In this document: positions 14,901-28,855 of the stretch, in pieces
Layout of the letters: each line of letters opens with the position of its first letter
Numbering within the stretch: position 1 is the first letter of the stretch
NCBI RefSeq assembly: GCF_000188695.1
Contig: NW_004754906.1
Location: forward strand, 494,652 to 527,477
Direction: 5' to 3'
From: Salpingoeca rosetta
Lineage: Eukaryota > Opisthokonta > Choanoflagellata > Craspedida > Salpingoecidae
DNA length: 32,826 nucleotides
The notes under the pieces: generated by a model
Databases searched by the model: none
Told to the model about the DNA's origin: nothing
What the model saw: only the letters and a program-made list of their open reading frames with translations
Translations under genes and position numbers: made by a program

Positions 14901-17900
14901 CAGCGTGCTCATTGCCATCGCCATCATCCTCAGCACCACTCCCGCCACGCGCGCTGGGACCGGCACCCGAGTTGTCGGAGCCTTCGCCAAACACAGCTGA
15001 CGCAGGCAGCGTGCATCGCAACAGCTGTCGAAGCGCCAGCGGGCTGCTGCTGGCGAGAGATGCAAACAACTGCAGAGCAAGCGCCGCCAACACGGCGTCT
15101 CTGTCATGCATCAGCACGAACAACCATGACAAGGAAGCGCCTGCGCTTGGTGTTGCGTTGGACGCGTCGCTGTTCGCTTGCTGTTGCTGGAAGGCCGGCG
15201 ACGAAGGGGTAAACAGCTGCAACACATCAACATCTTGCGTGTGGGTGCTGTCGTGTCTTCCCCGAGCGCTCTTGCTCTTTCCTCGTTTCCCTCCGCCACG
15301 GTCGTGACCACCACCGCCAGCATGACCACGCGACTGCCGGTGTCGTGACGCTGATAGTGTATACGTGCCCAGCGGGGACGGTTGCGTCATGAAATGCTTC
15401 TTCAGGGCGTTTTGCTTCGAATGTGTGCGCTGACTGCCGTGTCCACTTTTCCGAAGCGCCGACCCGCGCTCACGCAATCGTGGCTCGCCCGGGCGTGGCA
15501 GCATCGTTGCTGATGCTGTGGATGCTCGTCCAGCGGCGTGTAGCCGTTGCTGTTGGTGCTGTTGTGCGCGTGTACGCCGACGACTGGCACCACCTTCACG
15601 CTGGGATGATGCTCCATCCACCGCGTATGTGTGATCCGCATTGCCACCGCCGTTGTCTTCATCATGGGTGCCAGGTCGGTGTGAGGACGACGATGACGAG
15701 AAGGGGCCAGTAGTGTGTGTGTTTCGCCGGATTGCCTGCAAGCAGCTGACGAGAATGCTCAGTGTGGCCTTGAAGTGACCCTTCTCCTTGAAGCTGAACG
15801 TGCCAGACCACGCCTTTTGCGTCGTGTCCATGAAAGGGTGCATGATGGGTAGAACTAGGTTGATGATGCGCGCAGCAAGCTTCGTGCTGATGCCATGTGC
15901 AAATGGGCCATCGGCTTGGCAGATGGCTTGCGTCATGGCTACCGCACGCCCGAGAACGAACAGATCAAAGTAGTGTGGGTTGTTGAGCGCAACCTGAAGC
16001 GTGACCAGCGCCTGCTCTCGAAGCCGTGCCACCGGGGCAGCAACCCTCAGCCTGCCGCATGCAGCAACAACAGCGAGCTCCAAATCCAGCAACGCATGCA
16101 CAATGCGGTTCAACACGTGCTCGCCACCAACGTTGCCTCGTGAGGTGTCGTCATTAGCCTCCTCGTTGTCACCGTGATGGGGGACACTGTCGCTGTCCGT
16201 CGTCGCAAAGGAGGTGCTAGTTGTGGCACTTGCGCGCCAGACGCCAAACGATGTGCCAAGCTGGCGTGCACGCGTCTGCGATGTTGTGGGTGGTAGTGTT
16301 GTGGCAGTTGTTGTTGCTGCTGCTGCGGCCAGGGTGTCTGAGATGAAGCGGGCGCTTGTGGCCGCGCTGCTTGCGCCGCTCATCGCAGCAGCAGCACTGC
16401 GGAACCCATCCTCATCGCCTTCATTGCCACCACCAGCACTTGCCTGGCCAGCTGTTGTACTCTCGCCACGTTTCATTGCCCGCAAGATGAGGCGCTGAAT
16501 GTCGGCAGCCGCAGCGTCCAGCACCCGGCACAGGCGTCGCACGCACCGTCGCCGCCATGGTGCGGTCTCTGTGGACGACAGCGTTTGCTGGCCGTTTGTT
16601 TCTGCATGCTTCTGATTGTCGGCATCGTTGGTTGAGAGTGTGTCCACAAAGGAGGAGATGGCTTCAAGAAGGGTGCACAGATGTGATACAAAGGTAGGCA
16701 CTGAGCTGCCCGCCGCGTTGGCAGTGTCCGCGCGCAGCGATGTTTGGGTCGATGGAATGCCGCTCGTGTCTTCTTCGCCAGCGTACCGCGATGATGACAG
16801 TGATGATGCGGAGAAGCGCGCGCGTGACCTGCCCAGTGCCGTGTGGGGATGACGTGCAGAGCTCGCAACAGGCACAACAGCTGCTGTTGTCGCCGCTGTC
16901 GTCGATAGCCGGACGAGAGAGCGCAATAGGCTGGCAAGAGCCGGCGTACATGTGGCTGGGCGACTGGGCTCAGTTTGCATCAGCAGCGTGAACCGATCAA
17001 TGAGCCGAGCCATTTGCTCCTCAGAGGGAAGGTGGCTGCCCGCTTGCTCGCGTGCCCGCCATGAGTGTGGCTCGTGCAGTTGCGACGCAAGCATATCTGT
17101 CACCCCGACGGCCCAGCGTTCCAGGTGCTGCATGCATGGCGTGGCGGTTGCAGCGGCTGTCACGAGCTTCAGCACGTCCTCATCGAGGGAGATGTGTGCG
17201 GGAAACGAAATTTGCTGTCGGGACACCAGCTCCTGGATGGCGTCGAGCGATTTGTGTCGCATGAGAAGTTCTGTCTTGCGCACGCACTGGGGGAATGGCG
17301 TGGCCGATTCCCGCTGCTGCTGGCGTGTGGAGGCAGGTGCTGTGTGGATCAAAACGTCACGCAAGGGCGATTGCGACGTCGGCTGTGCTGCTCGGGCTTG
17401 GATCCATTGTATTGCTTCAGGTCCAAGTACGAGCAAGAGCTGCTCAGTCGTGAGCAGCGATCTCTGCTGCTGTGTTGTTGTGCCTCCAACGCTGACTGAG
17501 CTCATGTGCGTCCAGAACAAAGGGGAGCGCACGGCTGTTCGAAGCACGTGAAGGCATTCCGGGGACAGAAACCCGCTGTCGACGTCGTAGTCTTGCCACA
17601 AGATGCGGCTCACCAGAGCCACCGTCAATGTTTTTGCCTGGACGTGCGTGTGTACATGAGTGAGTGAGTGAGTGAGTGAGTGAGTGAGTGAGTGAGTGAG
17701 TGAGTGAGTGAGTGAGTGAGTGAGTGAGTGAGTGAGTGAGTGAGTGAGTGAGTGAGTACATGCATGTGCCCATGCGTGAGTGAGCAATTCTTCCGACACA
17801 GCCGATTATCAGCAATACTTTGCAGCAACGCACCGACGACGACGCTCGTGGAAAATGCACGAGGACGGGTGCGGCCTGTGTGACCTTGACGAGTGTTCGA

Positions 17901-19957
17901 TAGAGCAACGCCAGTGGCGCAGCATTCTCCGACACGAGGGCATCAATCATCAACAGGAGAACCTGTGCACACGCGTCCAGCGCTCCTTCCAGCATGCCTG
18001 AAATACAAAGATGTCACGTGGCGTGGGATAACGTTGAACATGATGAGTACACCAGCAAATTCAAAGCAAGTGAATGCCCGCCTCACCGAGTGTGTTTGCA
18101 AGCGCCTGTGATAGAGCTTGTGATTCTGGCTGATTGTTTGTGGTTGTGGTTGTGCTTGTGTTCGAGTGTTTGTGTTTGTACAAGCGTACGCACGAATGTA
18201 CACGCTCGCGTGTCTCACCATGAAGCAAACAAACCTTGTGGGATACGGGCTTGTGTGGCTGTGTCCGAGAGCAACAGCAAGCACACCGTGTGCATGCGTT
18301 TCCGCATGGCAGTCCCAACCAATGTGCCATCCTCCAAGAATTTGGACACCTGCAAAGAAGATTTCACACGAATACAGCCCACACGGCAATGAGGACCGCA
18401 TGATTCATTCGCACACAAAGTGCAAGAAGAGTAAAACACAGGACGTGTACAATTACAACAGCATACTTCAGCTTCAAATGAGATGCCATCACACCGCATC
18501 AACACGTGAAAACACGCAGCAGCACATTGCCCTGCTTGCCAACAAACGTGCCTGGGTCAGTGCTTCCACGTGCGTGCTAGTGAGGGGTTGATTGCTCTCC
18601 AAATGCATCACAATCATATCGCACAGTCGTCCAAATCCAGCTGCATCGTACACCCCTGAAAGCATTGAAAGTTACATATGTGTGAGCGCGCGTGCGTGCA
18701 TATGTGAGTGAGTGAGTGCATATGTGAGTGTGTGAGTGCGCGCGTGCGCGTGTGAGCTTCAAACGAGCACCAAATCGTATGCAAAGATCACCAACTCTCA
18801 CCATACCGACCATGAAGGCGAGAGTGAGGGTTGGTTTGAAGCGGTGCTGACAGCATAGTCATGTATTCCTTCCAAGATATCGCAGCTCCAGTCTGCGCAC
18901 AATTGTGAGTTGTTGATGTGAGCCAACGTTCCCTTGATTACCGTGAGTATGTACAAGTGAACAAACGACCAAACCAGAATGCAAAAGGCGAGCTGACGAC
19001 ATCACACACGCAAACACAGTCGCTCATGCAAGCACACATGCAAGCACACATGCAAGCACTTTCTATACAACTACAAAGACACGCGCACACAAACACACAC
19101 TTACGCATACACACACATACGCATACACATGCACATACACGCACGCACGCACGGACACATGCACAGACCTCATGTGGAGGCAAGAGCTGCGCTGCCCAGT
19201 GTGCGAGCATTGGAGAAGATGTCATGCAGCACAGAAAGAACCACGCCGTTGTGTGTGCGTCTGGTGCAATGTATGGCTTCCATTGCGACAGCAGCCTGAA
19301 TTGTTTGAATGGAGGCACGCAGTAAACCCATGCCAAATCATGCAAACACAAAGAGGTTGGTCAAAATGAATGTGCGAAGCGAAGCAGAAATACAACTGCG
19401 ATCAATTGAATGGAAGCAGGGAGAGCGCATGCGTATTCACACAACAATGTCATGCACGCACTGTTCGCTGAGTTGCGGGTGCAGGAGCAAGAGCAGCCAT
19501 GGGATTTGTGGCTCCAGCTCCTCCACGCCTGTATGCGTGTGATCGTTTGTTTGTGCGTGCGTGCGTGCGTGCGCGTGTGTGAATGTAAGGTGTGGTTGAA
19601 AGGTGCGACGAGTGACTGACGTGTGACAATGTGGCAAGACAATTTAAATCGCTACAGGGACGATGTATTTGTGGCAGCGAAGTTGTCGTACCTTGCGCTG
19701 TGCCAACCAGCGTTTCAAAGAGTTTGAATGTTGCAGAGACAAGAGCGCTCGTCTCACTCCGAGCCGCCTGTGCGTGGCCACCGGAAACGGAAGTGTGGGC
19801 ATGAAACTGGTGCACGGTCTGGATTTTAAAAGAGAGGGGAAGGTAAGCGTAAGTTAGAGTAAGCAAGAAGTGCTGCAGCACATGCGCACGCACGCGCGCA
19901 CGCACATATGCACATACAGACAAGCACACAAACGAATACACAACGCCAGTAATCACA

Positions 19958-19990
<33 letters not shown>

Positions 19991-20680
19991 CACAAACACA
20001 CTTGTCGATGGGAGAAGGACTTGGTTTGAATGGCGAGCGTGGGCAGCGCATCAGTGCGCGCGAGAAGACGGACAAGCGACTGAACAAACTTGGACTTTGT
20101 GCTGGTGCTGGGGACAATGCGCTCAAGCACGTGCGTGTGCAAGAGGTGCTGCACATGTGTGATGGCGGCGAGGCGAACGCGTTCGTCATGATGCAACAGC
20201 AGACATTGTGCAAGAGACGTTGCTGCCGTCGCGTCGGCCGGCACGGTGTGCATGCAGGCAGCGAGCCCTATGGCTGCCCGCACAAACGCAGAAGCTGTTG
20301 ACGATGAAATGTCATCCACCACAAGCAGGGCGGCATGTGCATCTGCCAGGCGCCGGCGCAAGTGGGCAAATGCCCTTCGTTTTGATCCTTGTTGCCCTCG
20401 TGCGAGCACTCCTTCAAAGATTTTGAGGGGCGATGTTTGATCGAAGGTGCCCACCACACGAAACGCGGCCTGGACTGCTTCCCGAGACGCCTGACAGACA
20501 TCAGCGAGGGTGGTGTTGATGATGATGGTGACATGGGTGAACGCAACGGTACTGGTAGAGGAGGTGCAGAACAGCAGACATGCTCGTATCTATCCACACG
20601 CCGTCAATCTCACATACACAAACCGCAGATGCACCCACAGGCACAGAGACAGGCAGACAGGTACAGAGACAGGCAGAGAC

Positions 20681-20767
<87 letters not shown>

Positions 20768-21364
20768 TTTGCTCGTTTTAGGGAGGCCGTGTCAACACCC
20801 GCTTGATGGGCGCAGGCCAACGCGAGCGGCATCAGCGGTGGAAGAGCGTGATGCAGCCAGTCGTTTGAGGCGGCAGCAACAAGCAGCACGGCAACATTCT
20901 CAGACACGTGCGCACTCTCCACAGTCAGCGCGTGTACAACGTCCAAGAAGATGTGCAGTAAAGGAAGGCCGCAGAGCAACACGGGTCGCCGGGCTGAAAG
21001 AGAACGAATACATGCAAAAACACAAACGAAACGACAGCAGCAGAGCACAATACCAAAGCATGAACGTACGTGAGTGTGGTGAGATGCATGTCATCTATTC
21101 ATCGACAAGCGCAGTACAACTGCGTTGACATGATTGTGGAGGGATGGAGTCATCAGCACAACTGCTCACAGGTTGACAAACACCACCGCCAGCGACTTAC
21201 CGAGAACGGCCCGCAATGTGCTCGCTATCAATTCCACCACGTTTGTGAGCTAAGTGTCGAGTCACGAAATGTGTGTGTGTGTGTATGTACGTGTGTGTGT
21301 GAGTGAGTGTGTGTGTGTGAAGGTGAAGGGGAGCGCAAAGGGGCACAGCCCGTGTTCTTGCTAC

Positions 21365-21422
<58 letters not shown>

Positions 21423-22606
21423 TAAAACGCGCACGCATGCGCAAGCACAAACCGTGGTCAGTCGCAGGTCATTTGACCAAGAAGCGCTCATGACAAGAGG
21501 CAGGCACGCGCGCAGGAGTGCAAGGCCGTGGGCAGCGTCTCCGCTCTGCAAAACGTTGCAGTCGACACGTGGCGGGGGTGTTAAGGGGTCAAGGCACGAA
21601 GAGCCATGATATGAGGGCATGAAGAGCCACAGTGTCCATGCGCATGTATGTGTGTACGAGTGGTTGTGAACATTGGAAATTGAGGATGAGGCGCTGGTGT
21701 CGACAAGTAGAATTGTGACTGCAGCTGTGTTGGTACTTGGCACGCATGTTCCATCACACGGAACATCGTACCGCAATGATGGGAAGAACGAGCGAAAAGA
21801 TTGATTCGCAGAAGGAGAGTACGGTCTGAGCGGCCACATGTGGAAACCTACAGAATAGACGTGGGCATGTGGACGTTGTGAGTGAGTGTGCGTGTGAGTG
21901 TGTGTGTGTGTGAGTGAGTGTGTGAGTGTGTGTGTGTGTGTGAGTGAGTGAGTGTGTGTGTGAGTGAGTGAGTGACTGAGTGTGTGTGTGAGTGAGTGAG
22001 TGAGTGAGTGTGTGTGTGAGTGAGTGAGTGAGTGAGTGAGTGAGTGTGTGTGTGTGCATGGGAGCTACAATCGACAGGTTGACAGATCGACAGATGTAGG
22101 TGATGGTTGCCGTTACGCATACAATAAAGTCAATGGCCATCCTCAAGCACGACAAAACAATCAGGCAGACAAGTAAATGCAGCAAAGAACCCAATAAGAA
22201 CCCAATCGCCAACACACAAACGAAGCGCAGGAAAGCCGCGGTATCGGGAACACATACGCAGCAATGTCGGGGTCTGATTCCGCAGAGAGGGTGGTGGAGA
22301 GCTTGGAAGCGATGGCGGTGAGCGCTCGCATAACACAGCGACGACGCTGCGTAAAAGTGTGCTTGTCGGCGGCTATGTCGCCTTCTGGTGCGTTTGCTTG
22401 CAGAGGGATGAACAGCGCCTGTATTGAAGCACGACCAACGTCATAATTAGGAACAAAGCGAGAGCATGTTTCTGAGGATGCGTGCTGTGGTAGCTCCTTT
22501 GTAGACGAAAGGACATAAATCCGCATGCCCACGCACACAAGTACGCACACACACAAGTGCAAACACAAACACAAACACACACACACACAAGTGCAAACGC
22601 ATGTAT

Positions 22607-22658
<52 letters not shown>

Positions 22659-23179
22659 TCGATCCCGACAGCTTCGCACCTGCACGAGCGCAGGGTAGAG
22701 CATGAACGCTTCGGCGGGAAAGTCGCGAACAAGCACGTCAGCGATGAAGCGGCACGTCTCCTCGCACATCGACGGCACCAGGAGTTTGTCTGCCGATGCA
22801 AGCAGCACATCCTCGTCCGCAGCGCACAGCAGTCCAGCAGCTGCAAGGGTGGCGGTTTAAGTGGGCGCAAGAAACGATGAGAGTGTCAGAGGTTGGGTGT
22901 GTTGTATGAGCAAGGAGATGAAGCAGATGGCACAGGCAGCGACAGCAAGAGCGAGCAAGGACGATCTCAGGTACACACATACACACATGTTCGCGTGTGG
23001 TGAGGAGGTGTTGTTGCGGCAGTTCGGATGTTCCAGCCCTCTTCTTCGCTGAGCTCAGAGGCAGCAAAAGGTGGCGTGAAGCGTGCTCGCTCGTGTGGGA
23101 CTCCTTGTGTCACAAGTTCAGCCATTTCCCGTTGCTGCATCAGGGATGAGAGACCACGTCTTCCACGATAGTGTTGCGG

Positions 23180-23232
<53 letters not shown>

Positions 23233-23462
23233 GCTGGCGGGGCTGTGTCCTTGCTTGTGCCGAGGATGCAGCCTGCTGTGGAAGGGCCGATGCGGCGACT
23301 GTGATTGGGTACGGTGAGCCCGTATTGGGCGATGACTCACCAGATGTGCGGCGCGGTCGTCGTGGCCGCTGGGTGGCGAACAAGTTGTCCACTCCCGCAT
23401 TCCTTCTGCTTCCACTTCTAACCATATGATCATGTTCATCGTCCTCTTCGTCGCGTTGTTCG

Positions 23463-23546
<84 letters not shown>

Positions 23547-24563
23547 ACAATATCATCAGCACCATCCTCACCATCGCTCATGGTGGACCAAGATGCAACG
23601 CGCCTGTGACCACGGCGCTGCCGGTGGTGCCACGAGCGACCGGAGGGAAGAGGTGTCGTCGACTGTGCTGGCTGTGTGTGACCTCCACTGCCAGCAGCTG
23701 CAGGTGCCGTGTGCACGGCTGGTGGCGGTGGGGGCGTGCAGGATGGAAAGTACACGGGCCCCTCTGTGACGCTGGCTAGGTCCGTGGCCTCTGACGGCGC
23801 GCCGCGCTGCGGCTGCATTTCGACAATGTGCAAAATGGAGGTGAGGACCTCCACGTGTGCGTGGAATGCCTCATCGTCGTGCTCCTGGCAGTGTGTGCGA
23901 AGGTCTGTCAGAAATTGCAGGCCAATCTCGCCAACCTGCCTCGCCCCTTCCGGCAGCTGTGTCAAAGTTGGAGGTTGATGGGAGTTGCGGGAAGTGGAAT
24001 GGGTGTAAAAAGAGTGAACATGTTTGGGAATCTAGCAAAGACGGTGGCGGCAGGGAAGGCAGGGAAGGTGGTGATAGTAGGGAAATTGATGACGCTGACG
24101 TGCGCGCGTGTACACACATCCACACGAACACACACGCACACATACGCAGCATTTGTGGCACGCATACGTTCAGGCACGCGTTATGCGCACGCAGCCGTAC
24201 CGCGATGACGTATTGAAGGATTTCCAATGCCTGGCTGTAGTGTGAAACGTGCTCGTAGTTGAACCACTGCAGGAGCTCACGCAGGAAGTCCTCCGTCTCC
24301 AGCAGCGTGGGCAAGGAGATGTCTGTGTGCTGGAAGTACAACAACAACTGTTCAACGGCATGCAGCCGCGTCTGTTCAAAGCTGCTGGACAAGTACCCTG
24401 CCAGCGTCTGTACGCGACGTGTGTTGTTTACAACACTCTCTTCTTCCCCAGCACTCTGCTGCTGCTGCTGCTGTTGTTGTTGCTGCTGTTGCTGCTGCTG
24501 TTGCTGTTGTTGGTGCTGTTGTTGTTGGTGGTGCTGCTGCACACTGCGACGCGGCTCAGCCAT
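11956..24563 (-). CDS. RTTN: Rotatin-like armadillo-repeat centriole protein, 18 exons
   Basis: Large ARM/HEAT protein needed for centriole elongation and cilia in animals. Minus-strand exons: 24563-24201, 23956-22987, 22840-22680, 22418-22258, 21847-21772, 21545-21453, 21249-21201, 20993-20767, 20490-20002, 19818-19692, 19528-19441, 19295-19169, 18892-18802, 18655-18495, 18349-18235, 18116-18087, 17997-17834, 17637-11956. They join in frame to 3057 residues (human about 2226; the excess is largely low-complexity sequence). The N-terminal rotatin domain is seen in exon 1 (LLETEDFLRELLQWFNYEHV), and DVLVRDFPAEAFMLYPALVQ in exon 3 matches a conserved rotatin segment. The rest is helical repeat without catalytic motifs. 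Poly-Gln occurs in exons 1 and 2, and about 28 Asp in exon 2. The ATG context (acgATGg) is good. Donors of exons 2, 13 and 14 have in-frame alternatives. The last exon, 5682 bases, is uninterrupted. Confidence 0.82.
17657..17758. repeat. (GAGT)n tetranucleotide array in the last rotatin intron
   Basis: About 25 GAGT units; in the transcript (ACUC)n close to the acceptor of the giant last exon. This follows the CA-type-at-acceptor rule, with a tetranucleotide unit. Confidence 0.95.
20638..20764. repeat. CA/CAGA array at the donor of rotatin intron 8
   Basis: UG/UCUG array in the transcript, starting within a few bases of the donor aaat|gtgcgtgtg at 20766. Confidence 0.93.
21250..21452 (-). 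other. Rotatin intron 6: UG array then CA array
   Basis: On the gene's strand the intron begins gtttgtgc, carries a perfect UG array (plus-strand CA, 21365-21420), then CA and CACT arrays (plus-strand TG, 21269-21318), and ends cttag. This is a minus-strand example of the same paired architecture as NCAPH2. Confidence 0.85.
21880..22055. repeat. (GT)n/(GAGT)n array in rotatin intron 4
   Basis: Mixed GT and GAGT units; in the transcript a CA/CACU array on the acceptor half of the 22257-21848 intron. Confidence 0.93.
22611..22654. repeat. (CA)n array at the donor of rotatin intron 3
   Basis: In the transcript a UG array about 25 bases after the donor at 22679. Further UG-rich sequence continues to about plus-strand 22540. 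Confidence 0.93.
23178..23233. repeat. Coding (CAA)n poly-glutamine tract in rotatin exon 2
   Basis: Plus-strand TTG repeats encode about 18-20 consecutive Gln on the minus strand. Nearly all codons are CAA, so it is a pure microsatellite inside coding sequence. Confidence 0.93.
23462..23545. repeat. Coding (GAT)n poly-aspartate tract in rotatin exon 2
   Basis: Plus-strand ATC repeats encode about 28 consecutive Asp, nearly all GAT, in a disordered acidic part of the protein. Confidence 0.95.
24455..24542. repeat. Coding CAG/CAA poly-glutamine tract near the rotatin N-terminus
   Basis: Mixed CAG/CAA codons (with a few CAC) encode a Gln/His-rich segment within the first 40 residues. Codon mixing makes it less slippery than the exon 2 tract. 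Confidence 0.9.
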
Positions 24564-24852
24564 CGTTGGTTGGCCGTTGCTTTTCGCCTCGTTTGAATTT
24601 CGTGTGGTGAAAATTGTCCATATTTTCCACTGAAACGGCACGCAGAGAGAGGACAGCGCAAGAAATGTGGCTTGAGGTTGGTTGTTGGTGGCTGGCAGTG
24701 GCTGCCTGCTTGCTTGTTGGATCTTCGTCTCACTGGTCTTGCTTTGGTGGTCCTGTCGATATTGGATGTCCTGTCGACGTTTGTGTTTGTGCACGAGTGT
24801 GCGTTGATGTTGATGGTTGTGTTGATGGTTGGTGACCTCGGTGTTTACTCGC
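24564..24852. promoter_or_regulatory. Shared promoter between rotatin and the FAXC-like gene
   Basis: 289 bases separate the divergent start codons. It contains an imperfect inverted repeat near 24603-24630 (gtggtgaaaat / attttccac). No TATA box is placed convincingly for either gene. Bidirectionality is inferred from gene arrangement. Confidence 0.5.
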
Positions 24853-27426
<2,574 letters not shown>

Positions 27427-27753
27427 ACGCACACACCCACACCCACACACACGCTCACAAGTACGCACAGCTGTTTATTTATTGTCAAGGGAGAAAGGAG
27501 GAATGTAACTGGCGGAGAGTAAGTCAGCCAAAGCGCAGCTGAATACGAAAAGCAGTAACTTACAAGGGATAGTGGAAGCAGCGTGATGTGACATGTGACA
27601 AGACAAGGCAAGGAGGGGGGAGGAGAGAAGCCATACGAATCGGTGAACAGTCTGCAGCCACACACACAGACACAGATACACACACACACACACACGTGCA
27701 GACACAGGTACAGAACACAGATAGACACACACACACATGTGACGCGATGTGCT
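27427..27753. other. Convergent intergenic region, FAXC-like / ACER3, with ceramidase poly(A) signal
   Basis: Short 3'-UTR region shared by two converging genes. It holds CA-rich stretches (27660-27700, 27725-27736) and overlapping AATAAA signals on the minus strand. No coding exon is visible. Confidence 0.7.
27474..27483 (-). terminator. Two overlapping AATAAA polyadenylation signals
   Basis: Plus-strand tttatttatt reads aataaataaa on the minus strand, about 270 bases downstream of the ceramidase stop codon. This is a plausible cleavage/polyadenylation signal for that gene; it lies close to the FAXC stop, so the two 3' UTRs may overlap. Confidence 0.55.
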
Positions 27754-28581
27754 TTAGATGTCCTTGCCATTGCTGGTCTTGCTGTGGGGTGTCTTGTTTG
27801 GGGCGATGATGGGAAGGCCGGCAAAAGTGGTGAGCGCCACGCGCTGGTTGAGTTCGCGCATGCGCGTGGCGATGCTAAACACGACGTACAGGTAGCTACC
27901 GATTCCCACGCCAATGTGCCACCATGCATGCAGCTCGATGACGGGGGCAAACACGCCGAGGTATGCCCGAAGCAGCTGCAGGTGTCCGCACAGGTGGTTG
28001 TCCACGTTCCACAGCGCAAAGGCGGAAAGGTACATCGTGATGGCGACCGGAAACAAGATGCGAATGCGCGGCGGAGCAGTGCGGCTCTTCAAGTAGGAGA
28101 GGAACATGATGCCAGCAACCTGGATACCGTAAGCGGTCTCATGGAACACGGCGTTCTTGTTATGCAGGTACATGTAGGTGACGAGGACGGCGTAGAGCAC
28201 CAGCCCCGTGACCAGGCCCAGGCCGTGCAGCCCAGTGGTGTATCGGGAGTCCACGATGCAGTACAGGAAGATGCACGAGGCGTAGATCATGCTGAGCTCA
28301 TCCACCAGCTGGTAGTGCCAGAGCAAGGTCATGTGGAACAGCCATGATCCGATGCCCACGCCCAAGAGGCCCAGGAACGACAGCACAAACCTGCGCTCGA
28401 GGCCAGCGATCGCGCAGTTGTAAAGGCCCACCAAGCACGGCACAATGATGGCGAGGTTGCTGAGCGTGTTCCAGAACTCGGCAACGTACGGCAGCAGCGT
28501 GTAGTTCTCCTCGCACCAGTCCAACGTCGATGTTGGGTGGCCCCAGAACGGTGTGGACGAGGAGGAGGAGGAGATGGTCAT
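27754..28581 (-). CDS. ACER3: Alkaline ceramidase (ACER3/YPC1 type), single exon
   Basis: Seven-transmembrane zinc hydrolase of ER/Golgi membranes that cleaves ceramide to sphingosine and fatty acid. The protein is 275 residues, near the 267 of human ACER3. N-terminal signature: STLDWCEENYTLLPYVAEFW. Expected zinc and catalytic residues are all present: Ser and His in GSWLFHMTL, Asp in LVDELSMIY, and two His in ELHAWWHIGVG. Hydrophobic segments fit seven helices. The ATG at 28581 has A at -3 and directly precedes a Ser run and the conserved WG..TSTLDW. No intron interrupts the coding region. It sits 274 bases downstream of TFIP11 on the same strand and converges on the FAXC-like gene. All motifs are intact, so it should be active. 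Confidence 0.95.
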   Translation of the reverse strand: MTISSSSSSTPFWGHPTSTLDWCEENYTLLPYVAEFWNTLSNLAIIVPCLVGLYNCAIAGLERRFVLSFLGLLGVGIGSWLFHMTLLWHYQLVDELSMIYASCIFLYCIVDSRYTTGLHGLGLVTGLVLYAVLVTYMYLHNKNAVFHETAYGIQVAGIMFLSYLKSRTAPPRIRILFPVAITMYLSAFALWNVDNHLCGHLQLLRAYLGVFAPVIELHAWWHIGVGIGSYLYVVFSIATRMRELNQRVALTTFAGLPIIAPNKTPHSKTSNGKDI

Positions 28582-28855
28582 GTTGGATCGATGGATGGGC
28601 AGTGGCAGTCGAGTGTCTGCGTTTGCTGTGTTTGTTTGTTTGTGTTTGCTGTGTTTGTGTTTTTGCCAGTGCAGTTGTGGAGGATTTGCGAACATCTTCC
28701 AGGGAGGAGCGACAAACACACACACACACACACACACTAACACACACACACAGCAGACAGACATACAAACAGACACACACACACATACACAGACACGCAC
28801 ATGGTCACGTGCTGCATGGCGAGAGCGTTTACTGGTCGTGCTGACGGCTGCTGGG
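28582..28855. other. Short spacer between TFIP11 and ACER3, tandem genes
   Basis: 274 bases hold the TFIP11 3' end and the ceramidase promoter/leader. On the minus strand it has a UG array (plus-strand CA, 28716-28798) followed by CA/CAAA-rich sequence (about 28615-28672). This is again UG before CA, so an untranslated leader intron in the ceramidase gene is possible but not shown. Confidence 0.5.

Noticed and set aside
17638..17799. N-terminal extension of the giant rotatin frame (THSLTHS repeats)
   Set aside because: It is the translation of the GAGT array in the preceding intron; a good acceptor at 17638-17639 starts the real exon.
19169..19295. Alternative frame of rotatin exon 12 starting AAVAMEAI, which looks like a good ARM helix
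   Set aside because: That frame has a TGA just before the only usable donor and gives phases that do not fit the following exons. The other frame closes the whole gene.
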